Assembly: GCA_020348385.1 (NCBI GenBank)
Contig: CP070750.1
Location: 2,532,476 to 2,596,475 of the forward strand
Length of the DNA stretch: 64,000 nucleotides
Direction: 5' to 3'
Source: Candidatus Aminicenantota bacterium
GTDB taxonomy: Bacteria > Acidobacteriota > Aminicenantia > Aminicenantales > Aminicenantaceae
Shown piece after piece: positions 35,514 to 44,534 of the stretch. The position numbers and the translations under genes were made by a program. The notes beneath the pieces were generated by a model that saw nothing but the letters and a program-made list of their open reading frames with translations, searched no databases and was not told where the DNA came from. Each line of letters begins with the position of its first letter. Within the stretch, counting starts at the first letter, position 1.

Positions 35514-36464
35514 TTGAAAAAAAAATCATTTTCTGATGATAACATTGACAAGAATTTCACTGGAATCCTTCTCAATAACGTTCATGATGGAATTTATTTT
35601 GTGGATCATGATTGCAGTATATTTTTCTGGAACAAGGGCGCTGAACAAATCACGGGTTTCGATTTATCGACAGTCCATGGGAAAAAATGCACGGATAATC
35701 TAATCAATCCGGTTGATGAATCCGGAAAAAATCTCTGCGAGGATGACTGCCCAGTCAAACAAGCCCTTTCCGATGGCCAAACCCACACCATTGAAGCCTA
35801 TCTCCAGCACAAAGAAGGCCATAGAATACCCGTTTCCATCCGGGCTTTCCCGATTTTGGGTGAGGATGGAGAGATAGTTGCGGCTGTTGAAACATTCCAT
35901 GATATCTCTCCAAAATTTATCATGCCTCAGCACAAGAAAGAATTGGAGCGGATGCAACTCCTTGATCCACTGACGGAAGTGGGAAACCAAAGATTTTTAG
36001 AAATCCACCTCCGATCTCGGCTCGAAGAAATAAAAAAATACCGGATCCCGTTCGGATTGCTCTATATCGATGTGGATAATCTAAAAGAGGTGAATGATTC
36101 CTATGGCAAACCTGTGGGTGATCAGGTCCTTCGATCCATCGCCCAAACATTAACCATTAACATCCGGTTCTTTGACACTGTGGGCCGTTGGGACAGCGAC
36201 GAGTTTCTTGCGGTCGTGCTGAATGTTGATGAAGGCAAGCTGGATTTTGTGGGAAACAAACTCCGGTTGCTTGTCGAAAAATCCAACATCATGGTGGGTC
36301 CTCAACTTGTCCGGGCAACCGTTTCTGTGGGAGCAACCCTAGCGTTCCGGGTTGACACTCTCGACATCCTGATCACACGTGCCCGATCCTTGATGGACCA
36401 CAGCAAATGGCTCGGGAGGAACAAAGTTAGTGTGAAAACCAGAAAAGAAGAGGAAGACTTTTGA
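35514..36464 (+). CDS. PAS-GGDEF protein with degenerate GGDEF motif
   Basis: An N-terminal PAS domain (about 15-125: ILLNNVHDGIYFVDHDCSIFFWNKGAEQITGF) senses a signal, followed by a linker and a GGDEF domain (about 150-310: LDPLTEVGNQRFLEIHL, LLYIDVDNLKEVND). The signature loop reads GRWDSDEF (residues 225-231 region) in place of GRxGGDEF, so the two glycines that hold GTP are D227 and S228. It may be a c-di-GMP or GTP sensor and not an active cyclase. A CxxxDxC cluster (NLCEDDCPVKQA) in the PAS is a possible redox or metal element. The start is TTG. It overlaps the MBL gene by 4 bases. Confidence 0.85.
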   Translation: MKKKSFSDDNIDKNFTGILLNNVHDGIYFVDHDCSIFFWNKGAEQITGFDLSTVHGKKCTDNLINPVDESGKNLCEDDCPVKQALSDGQTHTIEAYLQHKEGHRIPVSIRAFPILGEDGEIVAAVETFHDISPKFIMPQHKKELERMQLLDPLTEVGNQRFLEIHLRSRLEEIKKYRIPFGLLYIDVDNLKEVNDSYGKPVGDQVLRSIAQTLTINIRFFDTVGRWDSDEFLAVVLNVDEGKLDFVGNKLRLLVEKSNIMVGPQLVRATVSVGATLAFRVDTLDILITRARSLMDHSKWLGRNKVSVKTRKEEEDF

Positions 36465-37447
36465 TAAAAAGGAATGGGATTCTGCTGATTTTTTTGGTAT
36501 TTTTTTTGATTTCATGCCAAGGGAAAGGGAATAAGCCTGCACAAGACACATCCCAAAGATCTGAAATCATCCAGCCCCAGAAATGGTGGGAAAATCTTCC
36601 ACGACCCATATATTCCTCATTGGAAAGGATAAAAGTCAGTCAGGAATGGTACTTGGTCTACCAGCTCACCGATGACACCTTTGCCATCTATGAGCCTTAT
36701 CAGTTCGAAGAAGCAATCAGCTATCTCTTGTTGGGAAAAGAAACGGCTATCCTGGTAGACACCGGAACAGGAATTGGCAACCTCAGCAAGCTGGTTGCAG
36801 AACTAACCACGCTTCCTGTTTCTGTCGTAAACACGCATACACACTGGGATCATATCGGAGCCAATCATCAATTCGACACAATCGCCTGTTTCGACCATCC
36901 GGAGTGCATCGATAAGCTTCTCAATGGAGTGGATAATGCCCGACTCCATCCCAGCATCACAGGTGATTCCATCTGGAAACCTCTCCCGGAAGAATTGGAT
37001 CCATCCTCCTGGGAAATCCCATCGGTAAAACCGACTGAACTTTTAGAGGATGGCGAACTCATCGATTTGGGAGGAGGGAGAAAACTGGAAGTCATATACA
37101 CCCCAGGACACTCCCCCGGTTCCATTTGTTTATTGGACCAAAAAAACCGCTTACTCTTTACAGGGGACACCTTTTTCCCGGGTCCCTTGTACGCTTATCC
37201 TGAGGATGTCGACATCGATTTATACAGGGCATCCATAGATCGTCTCAACGGACGAATCGAGGAATACGATTATCTTTGTTCCGGACACAATGATCCATGG
37301 GTAAAAAGCGAAGTCATCTCACGTGTTTCGGACGCCTTTGATGCTATTATGGCAGGAAAAGGAGATTTCAAGCAGGATGGAAATTTGCGCCGATATTACT
37401 TTGAAGGATTTGATATCCTGATCCGGACCGACATGATAAAGGATTGA
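36461..37447 (+). CDS. MBL-fold metallo-hydrolase lipoprotein
   Basis: The N-terminus is a lipoprotein signal (FLVFFLISCQG, lipid Cys near 19). The rest is a metallo-beta-lactamase fold with THTHWDHIGAN (the HxHxDH zinc motif), TPGHSPGSICLL, FTGDTFFPG and SGHNDP. Such proteins hydrolyse esters, thioesters or lactones; no substrate can be named here. Translation starts at TTG 36461, overlapping the stop of the PAS-GGDEF gene (TTGA), with GAGGAAG ahead. The coupling suggests that the two act in one pathway, for example signal breakdown and sensing, but that is inference. Confidence 0.87.
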   Translation: MIKRNGILLIFLVFFLISCQGKGNKPAQDTSQRSEIIQPQKWWENLPRPIYSSLERIKVSQEWYLVYQLTDDTFAIYEPYQFEEAISYLLLGKETAILVDTGTGIGNLSKLVAELTTLPVSVVNTHTHWDHIGANHQFDTIACFDHPECIDKLLNGVDNARLHPSITGDSIWKPLPEELDPSSWEIPSVKPTELLEDGELIDLGGGRKLEVIYTPGHSPGSICLLDQKNRLLFTGDTFFPGPLYAYPEDVDIDLYRASIDRLNGRIEEYDYLCSGHNDPWVKSEVISRVSDAFDAIMAGKGDFKQDGNLRRYYFEGFDILIRTDMIKD

Positions 37448-37453
37448 CTTTTC

Positions 37454-39703
37454 TCATTCTTCTGACCTGACCATCAAAACCGAGACAGAAGCGTTGTTCG
37501 CGATTTGATCGGGGATAGAACCAAAAAGTCTCTGTCTCAAGAACCACTCGTTGGAAGCCCCCATCACGACGAGGTCGTGATCGTCAGCTACGCGGACGAT
37601 GGCTTTCACGATATCTGTATCCAAAATGACACGGGGTTCGGCCTCGACACCCGCACCATGGAGAGTCTCTCGCACAAAATCCAGTGCTTCGCTCTGGAAA
37701 AGTTCCACACTCTGACGATCGAATTCAGAGATAGAATCCGTAACTCCTTTCCCACGCTGAACATTCAATGCGGTTATGGTAGCATCCCATTCGGTTGCCA
37801 ATTCTTGAGCAATTTTAAGTCCTAACTGGGAGTGGGGACCACCACTGACCGGCACCAATATTTTCTTCAACCTGGGAATTCCGCGATCTTTCAGCACGAG
37901 AATATTGCCTTTGGCCAGCTTCAAGACACCAGATACGGTATTGCGCTGAATCCGGGGCATCCGGTCCTCACCCCGCCATCCCATTATCACAAGTTCTGGA
38001 TTCTCTGTATCGGCAATACTCAATATCGCTGAAGAAACATTATGAGCCACGATAGCACTGGAACGCGCCTTTATGCCCTGTTCAGCTGAATGTCTCGATG
38101 CAAGGTCTAACAAGCTTTCTTTTTCCTTGCGGAGGTTCTCATACTGCATTCGTCCCGCTTCAAGCGGGGTTTGCATCGGGACATGCACGACGTGAATCAG
38201 ACGCAACCGGGCACGCCGACTTTTAGCCAGAGATGTGCTCACTTTCAGCAGAGACTGTTCTGTCTCTGGATTGGCCAATGGAACGAGTATAGTGGGGATC
38301 ATTTCTCGTCGACCGGAAAAATATTCCTCCGCACGGACAACAAGGGGTTTTACCACTTTTTGCTGCCAGAGCACATAGGAAGCACCCACGAGCCGAGTCC
38401 CCTTTCGGAGGAACGCAACATACCAGACAAAGCTCGCTGCAATGATCAGATACCCTATCAGAAGAGTCAAACGTGTGGTATTGATAATGACAAATATGCA
38501 TCCTGATAATCCCAAAAGAGGCACGATGGGATACATAGGTGTCTTGAATGTCGGAGTATACCACTCCATCTTAGCATGCCTCATGATCATGCAGGCTATG
38601 CATATTAAGGAATACAGGATAAGGCTAAGGAATCCAGCCACTTCAGCCAAAAGCTCCAGATGGTTTCCCATCCCCAGCAATATCAACATGGTTAAGCTTG
38701 TCGTGACGACGATGGAACGGAAGGGAGTCCTGAATTTCTGGTGAATTTGGTTAAACCAATCCGGCATGAGTTGATCTCGGCCCATGGCAAAAGAAATCCT
38801 GGAAGCGGCGAGTATACTGGCATTTGCCGATGAAACGGTTGCCAGAATGCCTCCCATCAGAATCAGAACATACCCGGGCGATCCCATCAGCGTACGGGCA
38901 AGATCCATCAAAACAGTCTCATTAGCCATGTTAGGATCATTATATGGCCTGAGAGCCAGCAAACAAAAAACCACAGCACAGTAGACCAGGGTAACCACAA
39001 CGACAGAACCCACAATTGAAAGAGGTAAATTCCTCCGTGGATTCTTGATTTCTTCGGATACGGCGGATATTTCGGCAAATCCCATGAATGTGATGAACAG
39101 GATCGGGAGGGTGAGTAGAAATCCAGAAAAACCAATTTCTGGGGGAATCAAGGGTTTAAGATTTTGGGGTTCGAGGGAGAAAATCGCTCGGCTGATAAAA
39201 ACAGCAAGGATTAAAAGAAGAAACAGGACAATGACGAATTGTGTTCCACCAGTTTCCCGAGCGCCGATGTAGTTGAGGGCTCCGAGGAGAAAAGTCATGA
39301 CTAGGGCAATCAGAACAGGAGATAATCCTAGAGAGTCGCTGATGTAGTATCCAAACCCGATCATGTAGAAAGCGGATGCAAAAATCAGGCTTAACCAAAG
39401 ACACCATCCCATGATCGATCCAGCAAGGGGTCCAAAGGAACGAACCACAAACAGGTACCCACCCCCGGCATAAGGCATCCCAGTGGCCAGCTCTGCCATG
39501 CACAGAGCGATCAAGGAAGAAACAAACCCGCACAACGCAAAGGAAAAAATAACTATCGGCCCAGCCTTATTGGCAACGATTCCGGGCAGCACAAAAATTC
39601 CTGCTCCTATCATGGTGCCAACCCCGATCGAGAGAGCTGCGCCAAAACCCAAATCACGTGCCAATCGTGTCTGGGGGCCTGACTCATCTCGCGTTTTATT
39701 CAA
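37454..39703 (-). CDS. APC-family amino-acid permease fused to two UspA domains
   Basis: The first 450 residues form an APC-superfamily transporter of about 12 helices (SIGVGTMIGAGIFVLPGIVANKAGP, GFAEISAVSEEIKNPRRNLP, ASRISFAMGRDQLMPDWF). Two universal stress protein domains follow (about 470-610 and 615-745: MIPTILVPLANPETEQSLLKV, LKKILVPVSGGPHSQLGLKIAQ). The second has DLVVMGASNEWFLRQRLFGSIPDQI, the usual nucleotide-binding G2xG9xG(S/T) region in slightly changed form. The Usp domains probably gate transport by binding ATP or AMP. The start is TTG at 39703, with a weak ribosome binding site. Confidence 0.88.
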   Translation of the reverse strand: MNKTRDESGPQTRLARDLGFGAALSIGVGTMIGAGIFVLPGIVANKAGPIVIFSFALCGFVSSLIALCMAELATGMPYAGGGYLFVVRSFGPLAGSIMGWCLWLSLIFASAFYMIGFGYYISDSLGLSPVLIALVMTFLLGALNYIGARETGGTQFVIVLFLLLILAVFISRAIFSLEPQNLKPLIPPEIGFSGFLLTLPILFITFMGFAEISAVSEEIKNPRRNLPLSIVGSVVVVTLVYCAVVFCLLALRPYNDPNMANETVLMDLARTLMGSPGYVLILMGGILATVSSANASILAASRISFAMGRDQLMPDWFNQIHQKFRTPFRSIVVTTSLTMLILLGMGNHLELLAEVAGFLSLILYSLICIACMIMRHAKMEWYTPTFKTPMYPIVPLLGLSGCIFVIINTTRLTLLIGYLIIAASFVWYVAFLRKGTRLVGASYVLWQQKVVKPLVVRAEEYFSGRREMIPTILVPLANPETEQSLLKVSTSLAKSRRARLRLIHVVHVPMQTPLEAGRMQYENLRKEKESLLDLASRHSAEQGIKARSSAIVAHNVSSAILSIADTENPELVIMGWRGEDRMPRIQRNTVSGVLKLAKGNILVLKDRGIPRLKKILVPVSGGPHSQLGLKIAQELATEWDATITALNVQRGKGVTDSISEFDRQSVELFQSEALDFVRETLHGAGVEAEPRVILDTDIVKAIVRVADDHDLVVMGASNEWFLRQRLFGSIPDQIANNASVSVLMVRSEE

Positions 39704-39788
39704 TGTGCTTTTGCCTGTTTGGAATTTTTAACACAATCATGGGAAAAATCCAAGAAAAACACACCACATTGATTTTTCTGGAATCTCC

Positions 39789-39806
39789 TTGTATGTTTTA
39801 ATACAA
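39789..39806. promoter_or_regulatory. inverted repeat between APC-Usp and ridA genes
   Basis: TTGTAT (39789-39794) and ATACAA (39801-39806) are perfect arms around a 6-base spacer. They lie about 50 bases upstream of ridA in the region shared with the divergent transporter gene. A possible ridA promoter (TTGATT-17-TATGTT) overlaps it. Confidence 0.35.
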
Positions 39807-39856
39807 TAATAGTTCAATGAGGGAATCCGAGAACGAATCCAAAAGGAGAGCTTAGA

Positions 39857-40324
39857 ATGAAAAGAAGAAAAGCTTTAATAAATATGGGTGCTGTGGCCTT
39901 GGTCGGTCCTCATCTATTTGCAAATAAAAAAAAAAGGAGTCAAACGATGAAAAAAGCCATCCAAACCGAAAAAGCCCCAAAAGCAATCGGCCCGTATTCT
40001 CAGGCTATTGTCATCAACGGCATGATTTTTGCTTCGGGACAAATTCCGATCGATCCTGCCACAGGAGAATTGAACACGGGAAGTATCGAGGATCAAACAC
40101 GGTTGGTTTTGAATAACCTTAAGGCCGTGTTGGACGAAGGAGAATGCACGTTCGACCATGTTGTCAAATGCACCGTTTTTCTTGAGGACATGAACGATTT
40201 CAGCAGAATGAACGCTGTTTATGCCGAATTTTTCAAGCCCCCTTATCCTGCTCGTGCGGCTGTGCAGGTTGCCCGCCTGCCCAAAGATGTTAAGGTCGAG
40301 ATCGAGGCCATTGCGGTAAAATAG
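39857..40324 (+). CDS. ridA: RidA-family imine/enamine deaminase with optional Tat-like signal
   Basis: RidA hydrolyses reactive enamine/imine intermediates made by PLP enzymes. The core shows [52 protein letters not shown] and [24 protein letters not shown] with the conserved Arg. The first 30 residues ([21 protein letters not shown]) resemble a twin-arginine signal. A second ATG at 39947 starts the normal RidA N-terminus and has its own AAGGAG, as the first has AGGAG. Both products may be made: an exported and a cytosolic form. A receiver gene follows directly after the TAG stop. Confidence 0.9.
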   Translation: MKRRKALINMGAVALVGPHLFANKKKRSQTMKKAIQTEKAPKAIGPYSQAIVINGMIFASGQIPIDPATGELNTGSIEDQTRLVLNNLKAVLDEGECTFDHVVKCTVFLEDMNDFSRMNAVYAEFFKPPYPARAAVQVARLPKDVKVEIEAIAVK

Positions 40325-40702
40325 ATGTCTATAGCTAAAGGTAACATCATGATTGTTGAAGACGAAGGCGTGGTTTCCATCGACATACGCAATATGTTGA
40401 AAAAAGCTGGCTACAGCGTTGCGGCAGTGGCTTTCCAGGGAGAAGAAGCCGTTACAAAAGCAGAACAGGCAAGCCCTGACCTCATCCTGATGGACATAGG
40501 ATTGAAAGGCGAGATAGATGGGATCGAAGCGGCCAAAAGAATCCGAGATCGCCTAGATATCCCGGTGGTGTTCCTCACCGGCTTTGCCGATGAAGTCACA
40601 GTTGCCAAAGCACAGGAAGTGAATCCATCCGGTTTTATTATCAAGCCGATAAATGAGGAAGAATTGAATCGAACGCTGGAAGATATCCTGAAAAAGACCT
40701 AA
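40325..40702 (+). CDS. stand-alone receiver-domain response regulator
   Basis: The protein is a single CheY-like receiver of 125 residues: [13 protein letters not shown] (acidic pocket), [18 protein letters not shown] with the phosphorylated Asp near residue 57, and VVFLTGFAD and [10 protein letters not shown] for the switch Thr and Lys. No output domain. Its ATG directly follows the ridA stop. It closely resembles the receiver at 51293-51676 in its LKGxIDGxxA motif. A hybrid or orphan histidine kinase elsewhere must be its partner. Confidence 0.9.
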   Translation: MSIAKGNIMIVEDEGVVSIDIRNMLKKAGYSVAAVAFQGEEAVTKAEQASPDLILMDIGLKGEIDGIEAAKRIRDRLDIPVVFLTGFADEVTVAKAQEVNPSGFIIKPINEEELNRTLEDILKKT

Positions 40703-40710
40703 GAATATCC

Positions 40711-40929
40711 ATGCCCATTTACGAATTTGTATGCAAAAAATGCGGGAAGCGATTTGAAGCCCTTGTTTCCATCGGCGGAGAAAAAGGAGTATCCTGCAAA
40801 AACTGTGGAAACAGAGACATCGAGAAACTTTTTTCCTCGTTTGGTATAGGTGGGGGTAGTAGTAAAATCAAAGGTGCCTCCAACGGTTGCAGCACATGCT
40901 CTGCCACCTCTTGCGACACATGCAAATAA
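40711..40929 (+). CDS. FmdB-like zinc ribbon protein
   Basis: This 72-residue protein has the FmdB/CxxC_CxxC_SSSS zinc ribbon: [20 protein letters not shown] and [17 protein letters not shown]. It ends in a glycine/serine stretch and a Cys-rich tail ([14 protein letters not shown]), which may bind a second metal. The family is common but without a firm function. It sits 8 bases after the receiver gene and 10 bases before hyuA, probably in the same transcript. Confidence 0.88.
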   Translation: MPIYEFVCKKCGKRFEALVSIGGEKGVSCKNCGNRDIEKLFSSFGIGGGSSKIKGASNGCSTCSATSCDTCK

Positions 40930-40939
40930 TCAGGAATAA

Positions 40940-42973
40940 GTGCCCATACAAACGATGACGGAAATCCGGATTGGCGTGGATACGGGGGGGACATTCACGG
41001 ATTTTGTGATTGCGTTGAACGGTGTTCTGGAAGTACATAAAATACCATCCACGCCGGATGATCCCTCTCGGGCAATCCTCGACGGCATTCAAAAATATCT
41101 AGAAATATGCCCCAGTCCGTTTATCATCCATGGGACCACCGTTGCAACGAACACTCTTCTTGAAAGGAAGGGGGAACGGATTGCCTTGATCACGACCAAA
41201 GGTTTCGAGGATGTCCTTTTTATCGGAAGACAAATACGCAAAGACCTTTATAGCCTAAAAGGCGAGGACAGACGTCCGTTGCTTCCTCAAGGCCTTTGTT
41301 TTGGGTTGGAGGAGCATACGACAGCAGCAGGAAAGGTCGAAAAGAAGATCTCTGATCTTGAATTCCAGACAATTCTGAATGCAATAAAGACAAAACATGT
41401 GAAGGCCGTGGCCGTCTCATTCATCAATTCCTATGCCAACCCTACGAATGAAAAATGTATCCGTCAAAAACTGGAAGCCGCACACATCCCGTATTCCCTT
41501 TCCAGCGAGATTCTTCCCGAACACAGGGAATACGAACGAACCGTTGTTGCAGCTGTGAACGCGTACTTGATGTCCGTTATCAGCCAATATTTGGAGAATT
41601 TGGAGCATACGTTGCAAAATGTAAACTTGCGAATTATGCAATCCAACGAGGGATACATTTCACCTGAAGTGGCCAAAGCAGAACCCATCAGGACGGCCCT
41701 CTCAGGGCCTGCAGGAGGTGTTGTCGGGGCTTTTCATTTGGGAAAATCTATCGGACTCAAAAGGATGATTTCCTTCGATATGGGTGGGACTTCCTCGGAT
41801 GTGTGCCTGATCGACGGCAAAATCCAAAGAACCAACGAAAGCAAAATCGGAGACTTCCCGGTGCGCCTCCCGATTATCGACATTCACACCGTCGGAGCGG
41901 GTGGAGGTTCGATCGCTTATGTGGACAGCGGAGGGTCATTGCGGGTTGGCCCTGAAAGCGCGGGAGCCAATCCTGGTCCTGCTTGCTATGGAAAAGGAAA
42001 CCTCCCGACTGTCACAGATGCCAATCTTGTGCTCGGTCGCTTAGTCCCGGAATTCTTCCTCGGAGGGAAAATGAGGATCTACCCAGAAAGAAGCCATCGG
42101 GTTGTGAAGAACCTTGCAGCAACAATCGACAAAACTCCTTTGGAGACCGCTTCCGGGATAATCCAAATCGCCAATGCCAACATGGAAAAAGCCATACGCG
42201 TCATATCCATAGAGCGCGGTTATGATCCTCGGGAATTTGCCCTGATATCTTTTGGTGGAGCGGGTGGAATGCATGCGATCGATATCGCTGCAAACCTGAA
42301 TCTTGCCACAATTATCGTCCCGAAAAATGCCGGTGTTCTTTCCGCCCTTGGCTTGTTGATGGCAGACTCCATCAAGGATTATTCCAGATCCATTCTTAAA
42401 ACGGCCGAAAACACAACACAAGGGGAAATAGAAAAACACCTTTTTGAACTTCAGGAGAAAAGCGCCCGCGACATGAAAAAGGAAGGATTCCAACAGGAAG
42501 ATATCCAAATAGCACCATTTCTCGACCTCAGATACTTGGGGCAGTCCTACGAGATCACACTCCCCTATCAGCTTGATAAAGCAGGCCGCCATTCTTTCAT
42601 CCCGGCATTTCATAAAGCCCACCAAAGACTCTACTCCTACCATCATGCCGAGCGGCCGGTCGAAATCGTCAACATACGTTTGAAATCCATCGGAGTCGCA
42701 AAAAAAATCAAGCTCAAAAAACAACGGTTGCAGCAACAGACTCCTCCAAAACAAGCTCTGCTCAAACGACAGCCTCTGTATTACAGAGGAAAAAAACACC
42801 AAGCGTCTGCCTACAGTCGAGAGCACCTTGAACCCGGGAACAGGATATCTGGTCCGGCTCTTGTTGTTGCTCAAGAATCGACAACGTTCCTTCCGCCGTT
42901 ATGCAGCCTTAAGGTGGATGGATTATTGAATTTGATTATGGGAAAAACGGTAAAATCCGATGCGAAGCCATAA
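40940..42973 (+). CDS. hyuA: hydantoinase/oxoprolinase subunit A
   Basis: This is the ATP-binding subunit of an ATP-dependent hydantoinase or 5-oxoprolinase-type enzyme (HyuA), which opens cyclic amides. The actin/hexokinase-like ATPase motifs are visible: RIGVDTGGTFTDFVIAL, IIHGTTVATNTLLERKG, SFDMGGTSSDVCLI, TVGAGGGSIAYVDSGGSLRVGPESAGANPGPACYG and ISFGGAGGMHAIDIA. Length 677 is usual. The start is GTG 40940, with CAGGAA ahead, or ATG 40955. It overlaps hyuB by 14 bases. Whether the substrate is a hydantoin, 5-oxoproline or a related lactam cannot be told from sequence. Confidence 0.92.
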   Translation: MPIQTMTEIRIGVDTGGTFTDFVIALNGVLEVHKIPSTPDDPSRAILDGIQKYLEICPSPFIIHGTTVATNTLLERKGERIALITTKGFEDVLFIGRQIRKDLYSLKGEDRRPLLPQGLCFGLEEHTTAAGKVEKKISDLEFQTILNAIKTKHVKAVAVSFINSYANPTNEKCIRQKLEAAHIPYSLSSEILPEHREYERTVVAAVNAYLMSVISQYLENLEHTLQNVNLRIMQSNEGYISPEVAKAEPIRTALSGPAGGVVGAFHLGKSIGLKRMISFDMGGTSSDVCLIDGKIQRTNESKIGDFPVRLPIIDIHTVGAGGGSIAYVDSGGSLRVGPESAGANPGPACYGKGNLPTVTDANLVLGRLVPEFFLGGKMRIYPERSHRVVKNLAATIDKTPLETASGIIQIANANMEKAIRVISIERGYDPREFALISFGGAGGMHAIDIAANLNLATIIVPKNAGVLSALGLLMADSIKDYSRSILKTAENTTQGEIEKHLFELQEKSARDMKKEGFQQEDIQIAPFLDLRYLGQSYEITLPYQLDKAGRHSFIPAFHKAHQRLYSYHHAERPVEIVNIRLKSIGVAKKIKLKKQRLQQQTPPKQALLKRQPLYYRGKKHQASAYSREHLEPGNRISGPALVVAQESTTFLPPLCSLKVDGLLNLIMGKTVKSDAKP

Positions 42974-44534
42974 TTTTGATCCTATCGAGTTGGAACTGTT
43001 CAAAAACATCTTTGTGTCCATTTCCGAAGAAATGGGAGCCGTTCTGGGACGAACAGCTCTTTCTCCCAACATTAAAGAAAGAAAAGATTTCTCATGTGCC
43101 CTGTTCAATCCCAAAGGAGAAACTTTTGCCCAGGGCTCGCACATCCCGGTTCATCTGGGTGCCATGCCTTTATCTGTCCAGGCATCGCTTCAATCCGTTT
43201 CCTTCGAAAAGGGAGATCTGGTGATCCTCAACGATCCGTATCAGGGGGGCACCCATCTTCCCGATATCACATGCATTTCTCCAGTTTATGTGAGAAATAA
43301 ATTGGCCTTTTTTGTCGCTAACCGCGCCCACCACTCTGACGTGGGGGGCATGACCCCGGGCTCGATGCCCCTAGCCACAGAAATTTTCCAAGAGGGTCTA
43401 ATCATTCCTCCTGTAAAGCTTGTCAGAAAAGGGATCCTGGATGAAGATATTTTCAACCTGATTTTATCCAACGTGAGGACACCCGAGGAGAGAAAGGGAG
43501 ATATCCTGGCACAAATAGCCGCAAACAACACGGGCAGGCAACGTCTGGAAGAAACCGCAAAAAAATACGGGATCACCAAGCTCGTCCGTCACGGCCGGCT
43601 TATCCAGGATTACACAGAAAAAATTTTGAGAAAGACCCTCCTGTCCATTCCTGAAGGAACTTATTCTTTTTCAGATTTCATGGACAACGACGGGATAACA
43701 GAAACTCCTGTCCGAATTGCTGTCGATATGAGCCTAAAAGGTGGAGAAGCGATCCTCGATTTCAGCTCTTCCTCGGATCAAGTGGAGGGAGGCGTGAATG
43801 CGAACTTTGCGATCACATGTTCGGCAGTCCTTTACGTATTTCGCTGTCTCGTGGAGGAAGATATTCCATTCAACACAGGACTGATGCGCCCGATCCAAAT
43901 TATCGCTCCGCAAGGATCTGTGGTCAATGCCCAGCACCCCGCAGCCACCGCAGGAGGAAACGTGGAGACCTCACAGAGGATAGTCGATGTTATTCTCGGA
44001 GCCCTATCGAAAGCTATCCCTGAGAGAATACCGGCAGCCAGTTCGGGCACCATGAACAATGTGGCCTTCGGCGGATTCGATCCGGACAAAGAATCTCGAT
44101 TCACCTATTATGAGACCATCGGTGGAGGGATGGGCGCCAGCTCAGAAAGGGATGGATTGAGTGGAGTTCATACCCATATGACCAATTCCTTGAACACACC
44201 GATGGAAGCCCTAGAAAACTATCTCCCGATAAGAATCAGAACATATAAACTTAGGAAAGGATCGGGGGGAAAGGGATTGCGAAAAGGTGGGGAAGGGACC
44301 ATCCGGGAATATGAATTTTTTGTCCCCACGCATGTGTCGATTCTCTCTGAAAGGCGGAAGTTTGCTCCCTATGGTGTTTTGGGAGGAGAAAAAGGGCAAA
44401 AAGGAAGGAATTCCCTTATTCCCAGCAAGGGGAAGAAAAAAGTCTTGGGCCCGAAGGCAAACCTAAAAGTCCTGCCTGGAGATATCTTGCGACTCGAGAC
44501 GCCCGGTGGCGGGGGTTATGGCAAAAAGAAATAA
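42960..44534 (+). CDS. hyuB: hydantoinase/oxoprolinase subunit B
   Basis: This is the partner subunit of HyuA. Typical segments: FDPIELELFKNIFVSISEEMGAVLGRTALSPNIKERKDFSCALFN, GDLVILNDPYQGGTHLPDIT, VANRAHHSDVGGMTPGSMP, AATAGGNVETSQRIVDVILGAL and GGGMGASSERDGLSGVHTHMTNSLNTPMEALE. The C-terminus ends in the Gly-rich LETPGGGGYG motif. It is translated in overlap with hyuA, and the following Nramp-fold gene overlaps it by 17 bases, so the three proteins should be made together. Confidence 0.92.
   Translation: MRSHNFDPIELELFKNIFVSISEEMGAVLGRTALSPNIKERKDFSCALFNPKGETFAQGSHIPVHLGAMPLSVQASLQSVSFEKGDLVILNDPYQGGTHLPDITCISPVYVRNKLAFFVANRAHHSDVGGMTPGSMPLATEIFQEGLIIPPVKLVRKGILDEDIFNLILSNVRTPEERKGDILAQIAANNTGRQRLEETAKKYGITKLVRHGRLIQDYTEKILRKTLLSIPEGTYSFSDFMDNDGITETPVRIAVDMSLKGGEAILDFSSSSDQVEGGVNANFAITCSAVLYVFRCLVEEDIPFNTGLMRPIQIIAPQGSVVNAQHPAATAGGNVETSQRIVDVILGALSKAIPERIPAASSGTMNNVAFGGFDPDKESRFTYYETIGGGMGASSERDGLSGVHTHMTNSLNTPMEALENYLPIRIRTYKLRKGSGGKGLRKGGEGTIREYEFFVPTHVSILSERRKFAPYGVLGGEKGQKGRNSLIPSKGKKKVLGPKANLKVLPGDILRLETPGGGGYGKKK

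Noticed and set aside
42041..42874. A 277-codon minus-strand frame inside hyuA.
   Set aside because: No motif, no ribosome binding site, and hyuA is well conserved over this stretch.
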